Below, piece by piece: positions 1 through 7,047 of a stretch of DNA of 49,002 nucleotides. Position 1 is the stretch's first letter. Each line of letters starts with the position of its first letter. A program made the position numbers and the translations under genes. The stretch spans positions 1 through 49,002 of the forward strand of contig JAHFCR010000019.1 of the NCBI GenBank assembly GCA_023249405.1, in the 5' to 3' direction. This stretch comes from Peptococcaceae bacterium (GTDB taxonomy: Bacteria; Bacillota; DSM-12270; Thermacetogeniales; Thermacetogeniaceae). Under the pieces are notes generated by a model. That model was not told the origin of the DNA. It saw only the letters and a program-made list of their open reading frames with translations, and made no database searches.

Positions 1-28
1 ACCCCACCTGAATCAAGAATTTGTTTAT
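1..28 (-). repeat. Left-end fragment of a dispersed repeat (copy E)
   Basis: Positions 2-28 read on the minus strand match 36264-36290 at 25 of 27 bases, including the TTCAGG(C/T)GGGG core that opens the other copies of this family at 23274, 34599 and 36279. The rest of the element would lie left of the window. Bases 29-150 contain no gene I can support and no clear promoter. Confidence 0.6.
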
Positions 29-168
29 TAGGACGAGGGCAATGTTTTAATCAACCGGGGAATGCTAAATCTAGGGCCGCTGGCAGGATGAAAAGATGGT
101 TAGCGGTGCCAAACGCCTGGGTAGAATTAATCAGGTAGGGCAGCGATCAGAGAAAGGAGGTTGACACC

Positions 169-393
169 ATGCGGGAACAGATCGAAACTGCACTCGGCTG
201 GATCCGCCCCTTTCTGCAGTGCGATGGTGGGGATGTCGAACTGGTCGACGTGAGCGACAAGGGCGTGGTCCAGTTGCGCCTCAAGGGAGCCTGCGGCGGC
301 TGAGGCATGGCCAATACCACCCTCAAGCAGGGAATTGAGCGGTCGCTCAAGCAGCAGATACCAGGCGTGACCGAAGTGGTAGCAGTCAATTAG
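169..393 (+). CDS. Nfu/NifU C-terminal-domain protein, probable selenoprotein (UGA at codon 45)
   Basis: Read through an in-frame TGA at 301-303, this is a 74-residue protein that aligns along its whole length with the small NifU C-terminal (Nfu) family, which carries or transfers Fe-S clusters. The family signature is a CxxC followed by PMAxxTLK; here it reads Cys-Gly-Gly-UGA-Gly-Met-Ala-Asn-Thr-Thr-Leu-Lys, so UGA stands exactly where the second cluster-binding Cys belongs. The homology continues in frame after the UGA to a TAG stop. A strong AAAGGAGG (153-160) precedes the ATG. A hairpin with a GGUC loop lies 3' of the UGA (separate entry). A terminator follows directly, so the gene ends as a monocistron. 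Alternative: a pseudogene or a Cys-to-stop error, but the intact downstream frame and hairpin favour selenocysteine. Selenocysteine machinery is not in the window. Confidence 0.75.
335..350 (+). promoter_or_regulatory. Candidate bacterial SECIS hairpin
   Basis: Perfect 6-bp stem TTGAGC/GCTCAA closing a four-base GGTC loop. The loop starts 37 bases after the TGA at 301-303. Bacterial SECIS elements sit just 3' of the UGA with a G in the first two loop positions; the E. coli fdhF element also has a GGUC loop, but 18 bases after its UGA. The spacing here is at the long end of the range usually accepted for bacteria, so SelB recognition is inferred. A shorter stem (320-323 with 329-332) lies closer but its loop lacks an early G. 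Confidence 0.55.
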
Positions 394-396
394 AAT

Positions 397-430
397 AAGG
401 AAGGCGCCCTCCCTGTAGGGTGCCTTCCTT
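397..430. terminator. Bidirectional intrinsic terminator
   Basis: A 14-bp stem (397-410 with 417-430, one G-T pair) with a 6-base loop, A-rich on one side and T-rich on the other. It lies between the Nfu gene and the convergent minus-strand gene and can serve both. Confidence 0.8.
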
Positions 431-451
431 TGAGGTTTCGATCGCATAATG

Positions 452-1273
452 CTAAGAAAACAACTGGATGCGGTAACCGGCCAGATAGTGTTCTACCATA
501 TAATTGAGCGGTTTGCGTGCCAGGGTGAACTTGTCGGCCAGGAGAATCAGCACGTCTCTCAGCCCCTGGTTGCCGGCTTCATCATAGGTGGCAGCCAGGT
601 CGTAAAAGTGCCGGCCCTCTTCCTCCAGGTTCTGCAGGGTGCGCAGTTTCTTACCTGACAATCGGGCTGCAATCATGTTAGAGCCCGTTTCCTGGCCGCG
701 GCAATATTCCGAAAAGATCCCCGACACGAACAGGGCGATATCCGCCAGCCGCTTATAGAAGGGGAAGCGGTAGGACGGCTCGACCATTCCCGCCAGTTCC
801 TGCACATCGTCGAAATCCAATTCACTGAAATGCCGCTGATAAGTCATGCCCCGCGCCCGGTAGACCACGGTGGCGCTCTCCACTCTGGTGAACGATGCCA
901 GCATTCGGGCCAGATATTCGCGAACGTCTCTGTTGAGCAGCAATTTGGTAGTATTGCCGGCGTCGAAGACCGGTATGCGCATTCTCCGGTCAACGAACTC
1001 CATGGTGTAGGCCTGCTGGTCCATGTCCCTCTTGGCCTTGCGCAGCAGGATGCTGAATAGCAGGAAGGGAGACACTTTTAGAAAAATGTCCTTTTCTTCT
1101 TGAACACGGCCAAAGAGCTTCTCATCCTCCAGCATGATGTCTATGAAGTCTGGTTTATCCTTGAGGAAATTGCACAGGTAGTCATGGTCCTGCCTTTTAG
1201 TGACCACGGTCTTGACGATGAAGTTGAGGTCGGAGTCGGAAAGGTCTTGAAGATAACTCATTGCCACGCTCAT
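452..1273 (-). CDS. Uncharacterised conserved-type protein, 273 aa
   Basis: I do not recognise this family. The protein has no signal peptide or obvious membrane segment, is rich in charged and aromatic residues, and looks mostly alpha-helical. It has no convincing catalytic motif and only one Cys in the first 50 residues. The ATG chosen has a GGGGGG stretch about 8 bases upstream; a GTG three codons earlier (1282) is also open but sits inside that ribosome-binding stretch. The gene runs towards the Nfu gene and shares its terminator. Codon use matches the neighbours, so it is probably a real gene. Confidence 0.7.
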   Translation of the reverse strand: MSVAMSYLQDLSDSDLNFIVKTVVTKRQDHDYLCNFLKDKPDFIDIMLEDEKLFGRVQEEKDIFLKVSPFLLFSILLRKAKRDMDQQAYTMEFVDRRMRIPVFDAGNTTKLLLNRDVREYLARMLASFTRVESATVVYRARGMTYQRHFSELDFDDVQELAGMVEPSYRFPFYKRLADIALFVSGIFSEYCRGQETGSNMIAARLSGKKLRTLQNLEEEGRHFYDLAATYDEAGNQGLRDVLILLADKFTLARKPLNYMVEHYLAGYRIQLFS

Positions 1274-1458
1274 CTGTTCCACCCCCCATCGGAAACGGTA
1301 CCAATGCCATCTGTCAAAGCCCTTGGGCTAACGCGGGAGACGACGGAACTTCACAGCGGAGTTGCACAAGCCCTCTGAACGCCTGATCAGGTCTTCTATC
1401 TATTTTAGTTTATCATGCCGCCGGGCATGACAACAATGGTAATTGACTGGGTATGCGC

Positions 1459-1487
1459 TTGACAAAATGAGGCAGAAGTCTTATAAC
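1459..1487 (+). promoter_or_regulatory. Sigma-A-type promoter for the FmdB-family gene
   Basis: TTGACA (1459-1464), a 17-base spacer and TATAAC (1482-1487) make a near-consensus housekeeping promoter about 40 bases upstream of the start codon. The stretch between 1274 and 1458 shows no other feature I can support. Confidence 0.75.
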
Positions 1488-1527
1488 AGGTCTGTAGTAA
1501 AAATTATCTATGGAGGGGTGAACGAGC

Positions 1528-1854
1528 ATGCCGACCTATGAGTATCAATGTGGTCACTGCGGTCGCTTTCAAACCACGCAGCCCATTACCGAGCCGGCCC
1601 TGACGGTATGCCCGACCTGCGGACAGCCTGTACAGAGGCTGATCTCCCGCAACGTGGGGATCATCTTCAAGGGCTCGGGCTTCTACTGCACGGATCACCG
1701 AAGCAATACCTGCCTTAGCGGGTCTGGTGACGAGAACGGCAAACCGGCTGCTGGGAACGGCAAACCGGAAACCAAGGCGACGGAAACTAAGACAACGCCG
1801 GCCAAGGCGACGGAAGCCAAGAAGCAGACAGCGCCGGCTGCCGGCAAGGCATAG
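1528..1854 (+). CDS. FmdB-family zinc-ribbon protein
   Basis: The first 45 residues are a classic FmdB (CxxC_CXXC_SSSS) zinc ribbon: it begins Met-Pro-Thr-Tyr-Glu-Tyr, has CGHC near residue 8 and CPTC near residue 31, and then the typical GSGFYCTD segment near residue 50. The family takes its name from putative regulators next to formamidase and formate-dehydrogenase genes; the molecular role is unsettled. The last 45 residues are a low-complexity Lys/Ala/Thr/Glu tail made of near-repeats and are probably disordered. The gene has its own promoter and is followed by a terminator, so it appears monocistronic. Ribosome-binding site GGAGGGG. Confidence 0.85.
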   Translation: MPTYEYQCGHCGRFQTTQPITEPALTVCPTCGQPVQRLISRNVGIIFKGSGFYCTDHRSNTCLSGSGDENGKPAAGNGKPETKATETKTTPAKATEAKKQTAPAAGKA

Positions 1855-1886
1855 AGCAAAGCAACATTTAGGACAGTATTCGAGAC

Positions 1887-1911
1887 AACCACGCTGTTAG
1901 GCGTGGTTTTT
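1887..1911 (+). terminator. Intrinsic terminator after the FmdB-family gene
   Basis: An 8-bp perfect stem, AACCACGC (1887-1894) with GCGTGGTT (1901-1908), followed by more T residues. Confidence 0.8.
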
Positions 1912-2020
1912 CGCGTCCGGGACTGGACCAGATAGGGATAAAAAACAGTGTAAATGGCCATAATTTGGGATGTGGCTGACAAGACAGCCCAATTCCTAAA
2001 GGTGGAGTGGGTGTAATAGC

Positions 2021-2149
2021 ATGAGTAAGAAACAGGAACAGATCAGGCTGCAACGGATCCCGGGCAGAGAATCGCTCTTCGATCTCTTCCGGCAGGTTAG
2101 CGAGAAGGTCCGGCGCGATAAAACTGTTGCTTCTTTCAAAGAACGCTAA
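2021..2149 (+). CDS. Small basic protein, 42 aa, unknown
   Basis: ATG-initiated ORF preceded by AGGTGGAG and ending 23 bases before the next gene start. The product is strongly charged (many Lys, Arg, Glu), has no membrane segment, and is not recognised. Its close spacing to the YetF-type gene suggests a two-gene operon. It could be a real small protein or a leader peptide; the ribosome-binding site and codon use favour translation. Confidence 0.5.
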   Translation: MSKKQEQIRLQRIPGRESLFDLFRQVSEKVRRDKTVASFKER

Positions 2150-2172
2150 GGGCAGGGGGGAGTGTTAACCGC

Positions 2173-2907
2173 TTGTCTTATCCAATCTATTTCGACGTGG
2201 CACTGCGTACAGTCCTGGCATTCTTCGCCATTCTGCTGGTGACCAGGATCCTGGATAAGGAGCAGGTTGGCGAATTGACCTTCTATGAGTATGTGACGGG
2301 TATCACCATCGGGTCGCTGGCGGCGGATATGGCCACGATTACCATCATCAGCCCCTGGGTGATCCTCACCGCTCTGGTGGTGTTTGCCGCCCTGGCCTTC
2401 CTGATGGGATACGTGTCCCTGAAAAGCAGGGCCGCCCGCAAGCTACTGGAGGGAGAACCGACGGTGGTGATCCAGAACGGCAAGATCATGGCGAAAAACA
2501 TGGGCCGCTGCCGCTATAACATCGACGACCTGCTGCTGCAGCTTCGCACCCAGGGAGTATTCAACGTGGCCGACGTGGAGTTTGCGGTGCTGGAGTCCAA
2601 TGGACAGCTGAGCGTGCTGCCGAAATCCCAGAAAAAACCGGCTACCCGGGAAGACCTGCGCATCGCCTCTAATTATGAGGGGTTGTCCAGCGAACTAATC
2701 GTCGACGGCGAGGTGATCTACCAGAATCTGCAGCAGAACAACCTGGATGAATCCTGGCTGATCCACGAGATGGAGAAACAGGGGATCCATTCCCCCGGGG
2801 AGATCATGCTGGCCAGCCTGGATACTCAGGGCAACCTGTACGTGGACCGGAAAAAGGATGGACTGCAGATGGTTCAGGTATCTGACCAGAGTGGCCAAGG
2901 CAGTTAA
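2173..2907 (+). CDS. YetF/DUF421-family membrane protein
   Basis: 244 residues with three hydrophobic helices in the first about 80 residues, followed by a soluble domain beginning around residue 85 (a LEGEPTVVIQNGKI-like segment, then LLLQLRTQG-VFNVADVEFAVLE). This is the DUF421 arrangement seen in B. subtilis YetF/YdfS, spore- and membrane-associated proteins of unclear biochemical role. Start is TTG, chosen because AGGGGGGAG lies just upstream and the first residues match the family. A strong terminator follows. Confidence 0.85.
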   Translation: MSYPIYFDVALRTVLAFFAILLVTRILDKEQVGELTFYEYVTGITIGSLAADMATITIISPWVILTALVVFAALAFLMGYVSLKSRAARKLLEGEPTVVIQNGKIMAKNMGRCRYNIDDLLLQLRTQGVFNVADVEFAVLESNGQLSVLPKSQKKPATREDLRIASNYEGLSSELIVDGEVIYQNLQQNNLDESWLIHEMEKQGIHSPGEIMLASLDTQGNLYVDRKKDGLQMVQVSDQSGQGS

Positions 2908-2981
2908 TTTATGTTTTTATGACGGCTGATCGATTCCAAGGGATATCATCCTAATTGCATGCTCGACATCTTGTGCATCAG

Positions 2982-3010
2982 AGCGCCTCTAACCAAAAGG
3001 CGCTTTTTTA
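2982..3010 (+). terminator. Intrinsic terminator after the YetF-type gene
   Basis: AGCGCCT (2982-2988) pairs with AGGCGCT (2998-3004) and is followed by a run of T residues. Confidence 0.85.
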
Positions 3011-3085
3011 TTTGGGGATCGCAGCCCGTTTGTTGTAAAATATAGAAGCACGGGCCTCTGCCGGGGTAGGGTATGCGGCTCTCTG

Positions 3086-3111
3086 GTCCATGGAGATATG
3101 CCTCCATGGAC
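3086..3111 (+). promoter_or_regulatory. Perfect 10-bp inverted repeat upstream of the phosphohexomutase homologue
   Basis: GTCCATGGAG (3086-3095) and CTCCATGGAC (3102-3111) are exact reverse complements around a 6-base spacer. It ends 39 bases before the start codon. There is no T-run, so it is not a normal terminator. It could be a protein operator or a 5' mRNA hairpin; nothing in the sequence decides between them. Confidence 0.4.
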
Positions 3112-3150
3112 ACTGGTCGGCTGCTCATGATATGAAGGGAGTATTTATCC

Positions 3151-4587
3151 ATGAATGCCATCCGCTTTGGAACTGATGGCTGGAGCGCCATCATTGCAGA
3201 TGAATTTACCTCTGGCAACGTTCGTCTGGTGGCCCAGGCGATTGCCCGGTACGCCTTCAATTCCGGCAATGCCGGGTGCGGTCTGGTAATCGGGTACGAT
3301 AGCCGGTTCCTGTCGGAACGTTTTGCAGCCGTGGCAGCCGAGGTGATCTCCGGTAACGGAATCCCTGTTTTAATGACGGAAAAAGCTACCCCGACCCCGG
3401 TCGTTGCTTACGCTGTTAGAGAACTGGGGGCGGCGGGAGCGGTGATGATCACTGCCGGCCACCGCTCGCCTGAGCATAACGGAGTCAAGTTTATCCCGGG
3501 TGATACCGGATTCACAGCTGCAGAGAGCAACGCGAACATTGAGGATTATCTCAACCGGCTGACAGCTTCCGACGTGCGGTTATTACCGATCAAGACCGCC
3601 AGGGAACGTGGTCTGGTCCGGCTGATAGATCCTAAGCCAAACTACCTGGCACACCTGCACGGCATTATGAAATACAATACTGTCTGCCGCGGGCAACTGC
3701 GGGTGGTGATCGACCCGATGTGGGGCGCTGGTATCGGCTACCTGGATGACCTGCTGCGCGAGGGATGTAGCAAGATCGAAGTCATCCACGGTAACCGTGA
3801 CGTTCTCTGCGAGGGACAGCTCCCGGAGCCGGCGGAGTCGAATCTGGCTGATCTCAGGAAAGCCGTGATGAGGGAACAGGCTGACCTGGGCCTGGCCCTG
3901 GATGGGGATGCCGGCCGGTTCGGAGTGATCGACCGGGATGGCAGCTACCTGACCCCCAACGAGATCATCTATATGCTGCTGCACTACCTGACAGAATACC
4001 GGAACTGGCGGGGAGCGGTGGCGCGCACCGTGGCCACAACCCATATGATCGACCGGATTGCTGCGGAATACGGACTCCCCGTTGTGGAAACACCCGTGGG
4101 TTTCCAGTATGTCGGACAGTCCCTGATCAAACACCGCAGCATTCTGGGCGGGGAGGAGAACGGCGGGCTGAGTGTTCAGGGGCACGTTCCCGTGGGGGAC
4201 GGGATTCTGGCTCTAGCCCTGGTGGTGGAGATGGTGGCATCCTCACACGGTATGTCCCTGCGGGCCTACCAGGAGGAGATCCAGCAAAAGTTTGGCAAGC
4301 TGGTGAACGGCCGCCTGGATTTGCCATGCGATCCGGACCAGAAGAATGGCTACTTGTCCCGCCTGGAACAGTGGTCACCCCGGGAGATCAACGGTAGGCA
4401 GGTAATAGAACGCCACGTCAAAGATGGTGTCAAGCTGGTCCTGGATGATGGAAGCTGGGTCTTGGTCCGATCATCCAGCACCGAACCCCTGCTTCGGGTC
4501 TATAGTGAAGCACCCGATGTGGATAACCTGGACAGGCTGCAATTGAATGCCTGCCAGGCGCTGGGTCTGGATCCTGGAATTTTGTGA
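3151..4587 (+). CDS. Phosphohexomutase (PGM/PMM) superfamily homologue with altered active-site loops
   Basis: 478 residues with the four-domain alpha-D-phosphohexomutase architecture: RFGTDGWR-like start, phosphoserine loop near 100, metal loop near 251, sugar loop near 334 and phosphate loop near 440. Each loop deviates. The TASHNP loop reads TAGHRSP, with Gly103 in the catalytic Ser position. The DGDxDR metal loop reads DGDAGR, losing the third Asp at 255. GEESGG reads GEENGG. RPSGTEP reads RSSSTEP. The fold is probably intact because the framing residues are kept and the length is normal. By family knowledge a protein without phosphoserine should not do the standard 1,6-phosphate exchange, so this may be a pseudoenzyme, a regulator or a divergent enzyme. 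It precedes the DegS/DegU-type pair. Confidence 0.85.
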   Translation: MNAIRFGTDGWSAIIADEFTSGNVRLVAQAIARYAFNSGNAGCGLVIGYDSRFLSERFAAVAAEVISGNGIPVLMTEKATPTPVVAYAVRELGAAGAVMITAGHRSPEHNGVKFIPGDTGFTAAESNANIEDYLNRLTASDVRLLPIKTARERGLVRLIDPKPNYLAHLHGIMKYNTVCRGQLRVVIDPMWGAGIGYLDDLLREGCSKIEVIHGNRDVLCEGQLPEPAESNLADLRKAVMREQADLGLALDGDAGRFGVIDRDGSYLTPNEIIYMLLHYLTEYRNWRGAVARTVATTHMIDRIAAEYGLPVVETPVGFQYVGQSLIKHRSILGGEENGGLSVQGHVPVGDGILALALVVEMVASSHGMSLRAYQEEIQQKFGKLVNGRLDLPCDPDQKNGYLSRLEQWSPREINGRQVIERHVKDGVKLVLDDGSWVLVRSSSTEPLLRVYSEAPDVDNLDRLQLNACQALGLDPGIL

Positions 4588-4728
4588 AAAAAACGATCAA
4601 TATTGGACTTATTTCATATTTTGTGGCAGGATTATTACGCATGGTGTCGAAATGCACAAAATGTGTCTTAGTTTGCTGTTTTTTTTGGACAGTTGCAGCC
4701 CGGCTAGCTTAAGAGGTGGAAGTTAAAC

Positions 4729-5730
4729 ATGGCAGATTATAAATCGCTTGACCGGGTTGCTAGAAAGGCATTAGCAACAATCATAGAAGGGCAGGATGAA
4801 CTCTTCAGCATTGCCGAGTCGGGGCGCAGTGAGTTAGAACAGTTACAGCTGACATTGGATGCAGCCGTTGCAGAATCAGCGGCAATTCATGAAGCTGCAG
4901 CTACGTCTAACATTGAGCCCACCCGCTGGAAGCAACTGGAGCAAGATCGAAAAAGGCTGACGCAGATAATTGACCATGCCGGCCTCCTCATGACGAGGTT
5001 TGACGTGGCCTTACAATACTTGCAGGGCGTGCTTCCGGAGGTGGATCTGGCTGGGGATCGCTTGTCCCGGAAACAGGTAGGGCAACTGGTGGTCCGGATG
5101 CTGGACAACGAGAGACGACGCATCGCCCGGGAAATTCACGACGGGCCTGCCCAGGTACTGGCGAACCTGCTGCTCAAGACGGTGTTTTGCGAGCAGCAGT
5201 TGACCAAAGAACCGGCAGTTGTACAAAACGAACTGCTGGAGTTGAAGGAGACCATCCGTAGCAGCTTGAGGGATATTCGCAGGATCCTGTTCGACCTGCA
5301 GCCGAAGAACCTGGACCAGGGACTGATAGAATGCCTGCGTCATGTAACCGAGGATTATCAGGAGCGATATGGTTTGCAAGTGACGCTCACCTGCCTGGGG
5401 CAGGAGCGGCATCTGAGCGGTCCTGAGGCCAGCACCCTGATCCGGATCATCCAGGAAGCCCTGAACAATGTTTATAAGCACTCCTGTTCGGATCAAGCCG
5501 TGATCAAGCTGGAACTGGAAAGGTACCGGGTGACCGCTCATATTCGCGACGGCGGAAAGGGGTTTGACTTGCAGTCAGTGGTGCAGAACAATGGGCATTA
5601 TGGTTTGATGAACATGCGGGAACGGGCCTGCCTGGCAGGCGGGTCACTGCAGATCAGCACTGTTCCAGGGCAAGGTACGGAGATAAGCGTTACTATTCCG
5701 ATCGCGGAGGGAGATGGATGGATTGGATGA
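4729..5730 (+). CDS. DegS-type cytoplasmic sensor histidine kinase
   Basis: 333 residues without membrane helices. Residues about 5-105 are a coiled-coil DegS-like sensor. The HisKA_3 dimerisation helix follows, with the phosphoacceptor His137 in a RIAREIHDGPAQ motif, then a HATPase_c domain with an N box (EALNNVYKH), G1 (DGGKGF) and G2 (HYGLMNMRERA). The kinase phosphorylates the response regulator encoded next; the reading frames overlap by 17 bases, so they are surely co-expressed. The signal is not evident. In DegS relatives it is an internal or cytoplasmic cue affecting exoenzyme, motility or biofilm genes. Confidence 0.9.
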   Translation: MADYKSLDRVARKALATIIEGQDELFSIAESGRSELEQLQLTLDAAVAESAAIHEAAATSNIEPTRWKQLEQDRKRLTQIIDHAGLLMTRFDVALQYLQGVLPEVDLAGDRLSRKQVGQLVVRMLDNERRRIAREIHDGPAQVLANLLLKTVFCEQQLTKEPAVVQNELLELKETIRSSLRDIRRILFDLQPKNLDQGLIECLRHVTEDYQERYGLQVTLTCLGQERHLSGPEASTLIRIIQEALNNVYKHSCSDQAVIKLELERYRVTAHIRDGGKGFDLQSVVQNNGHYGLMNMRERACLAGGSLQISTVPGQGTEISVTIPIAEGDGWIG

Positions 5731-6373
5731 GATTCGGATCCTGATAGCGGATGATCATCCTCTTATCAGAGAGGGTTTGCGTCGGATCCTGGATTCGGAC
5801 TTACAGTTGCAGGTTGTCAGTGAGGCCGGAGACGGGCAGGGGGCCATTAATCAGGCGCGCCAGTTGACGCCCGATGTGATCCTGATGGACCTGAAAATGC
5901 CGGGTACCGATGGTGTTGAGGCCAGTCGTGTGATCAGGCGGGAGTTTCCGGAGATCAAGATCATCATCCTGACTGTGGCTGAAGATGATGACATGCTGGA
6001 GGCCATCCGGGCCGGCGCCTCCGGTTATCTGTTGAAAGATGTGGAGCCGGACGAGCTGCTAAAAGCGATTCATACTGTTTTCGAAGGCCGGCCGGCCTTT
6101 CATCCGCTGGTCACCAGCCGCCTGCTCGGGGAATATAACCGGTTGAGCATGCCGGTTCGCAAGGATGACGAGATCGGCCTGCTGACCGAGAGGGAAAAAG
6201 AGGTGCTCGGTCTGATCGCCCAGGGTGAATCTAATAAGAATATTGCCCACAAGCTATTTATTAGCGAGAAAACTGTGAAAAATCATATCACTAGCATTTT
6301 CAGGAAATTAAAGGTAGAGGACCGTACTCAGGCTGCCATATTTGCCATTAAAAAGCGGATGGTAGAGGTTTAA
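5714..6373 (+). CDS. NarL/DegU-type response regulator
   Basis: 219 residues: a receiver domain with acidic pair ADD (12-14), phosphoacceptor Asp59 in ILMDLKMPG and conserved Lys in YLLKD, then a LuxR/GerE helix-turn-helix near 152-215 (LTEREKEVLGLIAQG, NKNIAHKLFISEKTVKNHI). This is a DNA-binding partner for the overlapping DegS-type kinase. Its targets cannot be read from the window; the downstream glycosyltransferase-like and comF-like genes are possible because competence genes are classic DegU targets in Bacillus, but that is inference. Confidence 0.92.
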   Translation: MDGLDEIRILIADDHPLIREGLRRILDSDLQLQVVSEAGDGQGAINQARQLTPDVILMDLKMPGTDGVEASRVIRREFPEIKIIILTVAEDDDMLEAIRAGASGYLLKDVEPDELLKAIHTVFEGRPAFHPLVTSRLLGEYNRLSMPVRKDDEIGLLTEREKEVLGLIAQGESNKNIAHKLFISEKTVKNHITSIFRKLKVEDRTQAAIFAIKKRMVEV

Positions 6374-6422
6374 CCGCGGTTTTCCTTCCCGCATATATTG
6401 GATCAGGGAAGGGGATGTCAAC

Positions 6423-6923
6423 GTGGGTACGGTGCTATTTGTTTTAATCTATGGGTTAGCCCTTTACGGGCTAATTTTGCTTTTATGGAAGCTTGCCCTC
6501 CTGCTTTGCGGCCATACAGCGGCAAATCCATATTTGAGCCTGCTGTTTGTGGTTCGGAACCAGGCTGCGATCATAGAGGGTCTGATCAGGGAGATCCTGG
6601 CTGCATATAACACTTCCCGCTTGCACTTCGACCTGGTGATCGTTGACAATGGCTCCAGCGACGATACACCGGAGATCTTGAGGCGCCTTGACAAACATAA
6701 TGCCTTCGCTTTCATCGAGTGCCATGATCCGGATGGACAGCCGCTGGAAACCGGACTGCATGCCTGTCGCGGGGAAATGGTCTGCTATTTCAACCTTGTC
6801 GGCCAAGTCAACCCGCGGCTGGTGGCCCGTTTGGCGCGCAGACTGCTGAAGGGCGAGGAGATCCAGGCCCCACTGGAACACTGTGCGGTGACCCTGGTGC
6901 GCAGGAAAAATATTTCTCCTTAA
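6423..6923 (+). CDS. Small membrane-anchored glycosyltransferase-2-like protein
   Basis: 166 residues with one strong N-terminal transmembrane helix (about 3-28), then a GT2-like nucleotide-sugar fold start (LSLLFVVRNQAAIIEGLI, LVIVDNGSSDDTPEIL). The family Asp of the VDNGSSDDT motif is present, but the protein ends before the acceptor half of a full GT-A domain, so catalysis is doubtful. GTG start with GGGGATG upstream. It sits between the response regulator and the comFA-like gene, all on the same strand, with gaps of about 50 and 125 bases. Confidence 0.7.
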   Translation: MGTVLFVLIYGLALYGLILLLWKLALLLCGHTAANPYLSLLFVVRNQAAIIEGLIREILAAYNTSRLHFDLVIVDNGSSDDTPEILRRLDKHNAFAFIECHDPDGQPLETGLHACRGEMVCYFNLVGQVNPRLVARLARRLLKGEEIQAPLEHCAVTLVRRKNISP

Positions 6924-7047
6924 ATTCCCAGGCAGGTTTTTGGGGTCTCAGGGTGGAAATTAGAAGTTGGATAAAAGAGTCGGTGGGGCCGGTGGCTATG
7001 AACTGACCTACTTTTGAATTATGTGGCGCGGCTGGGGGGCCGGTTGG

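Noticed and set aside
301-303. TGA as a true stop giving a 44-residue Nfu fragment
   Set aside because: The downstream frame keeps the Nfu family sequence to a natural TAG; a true stop would leave that unexplained.
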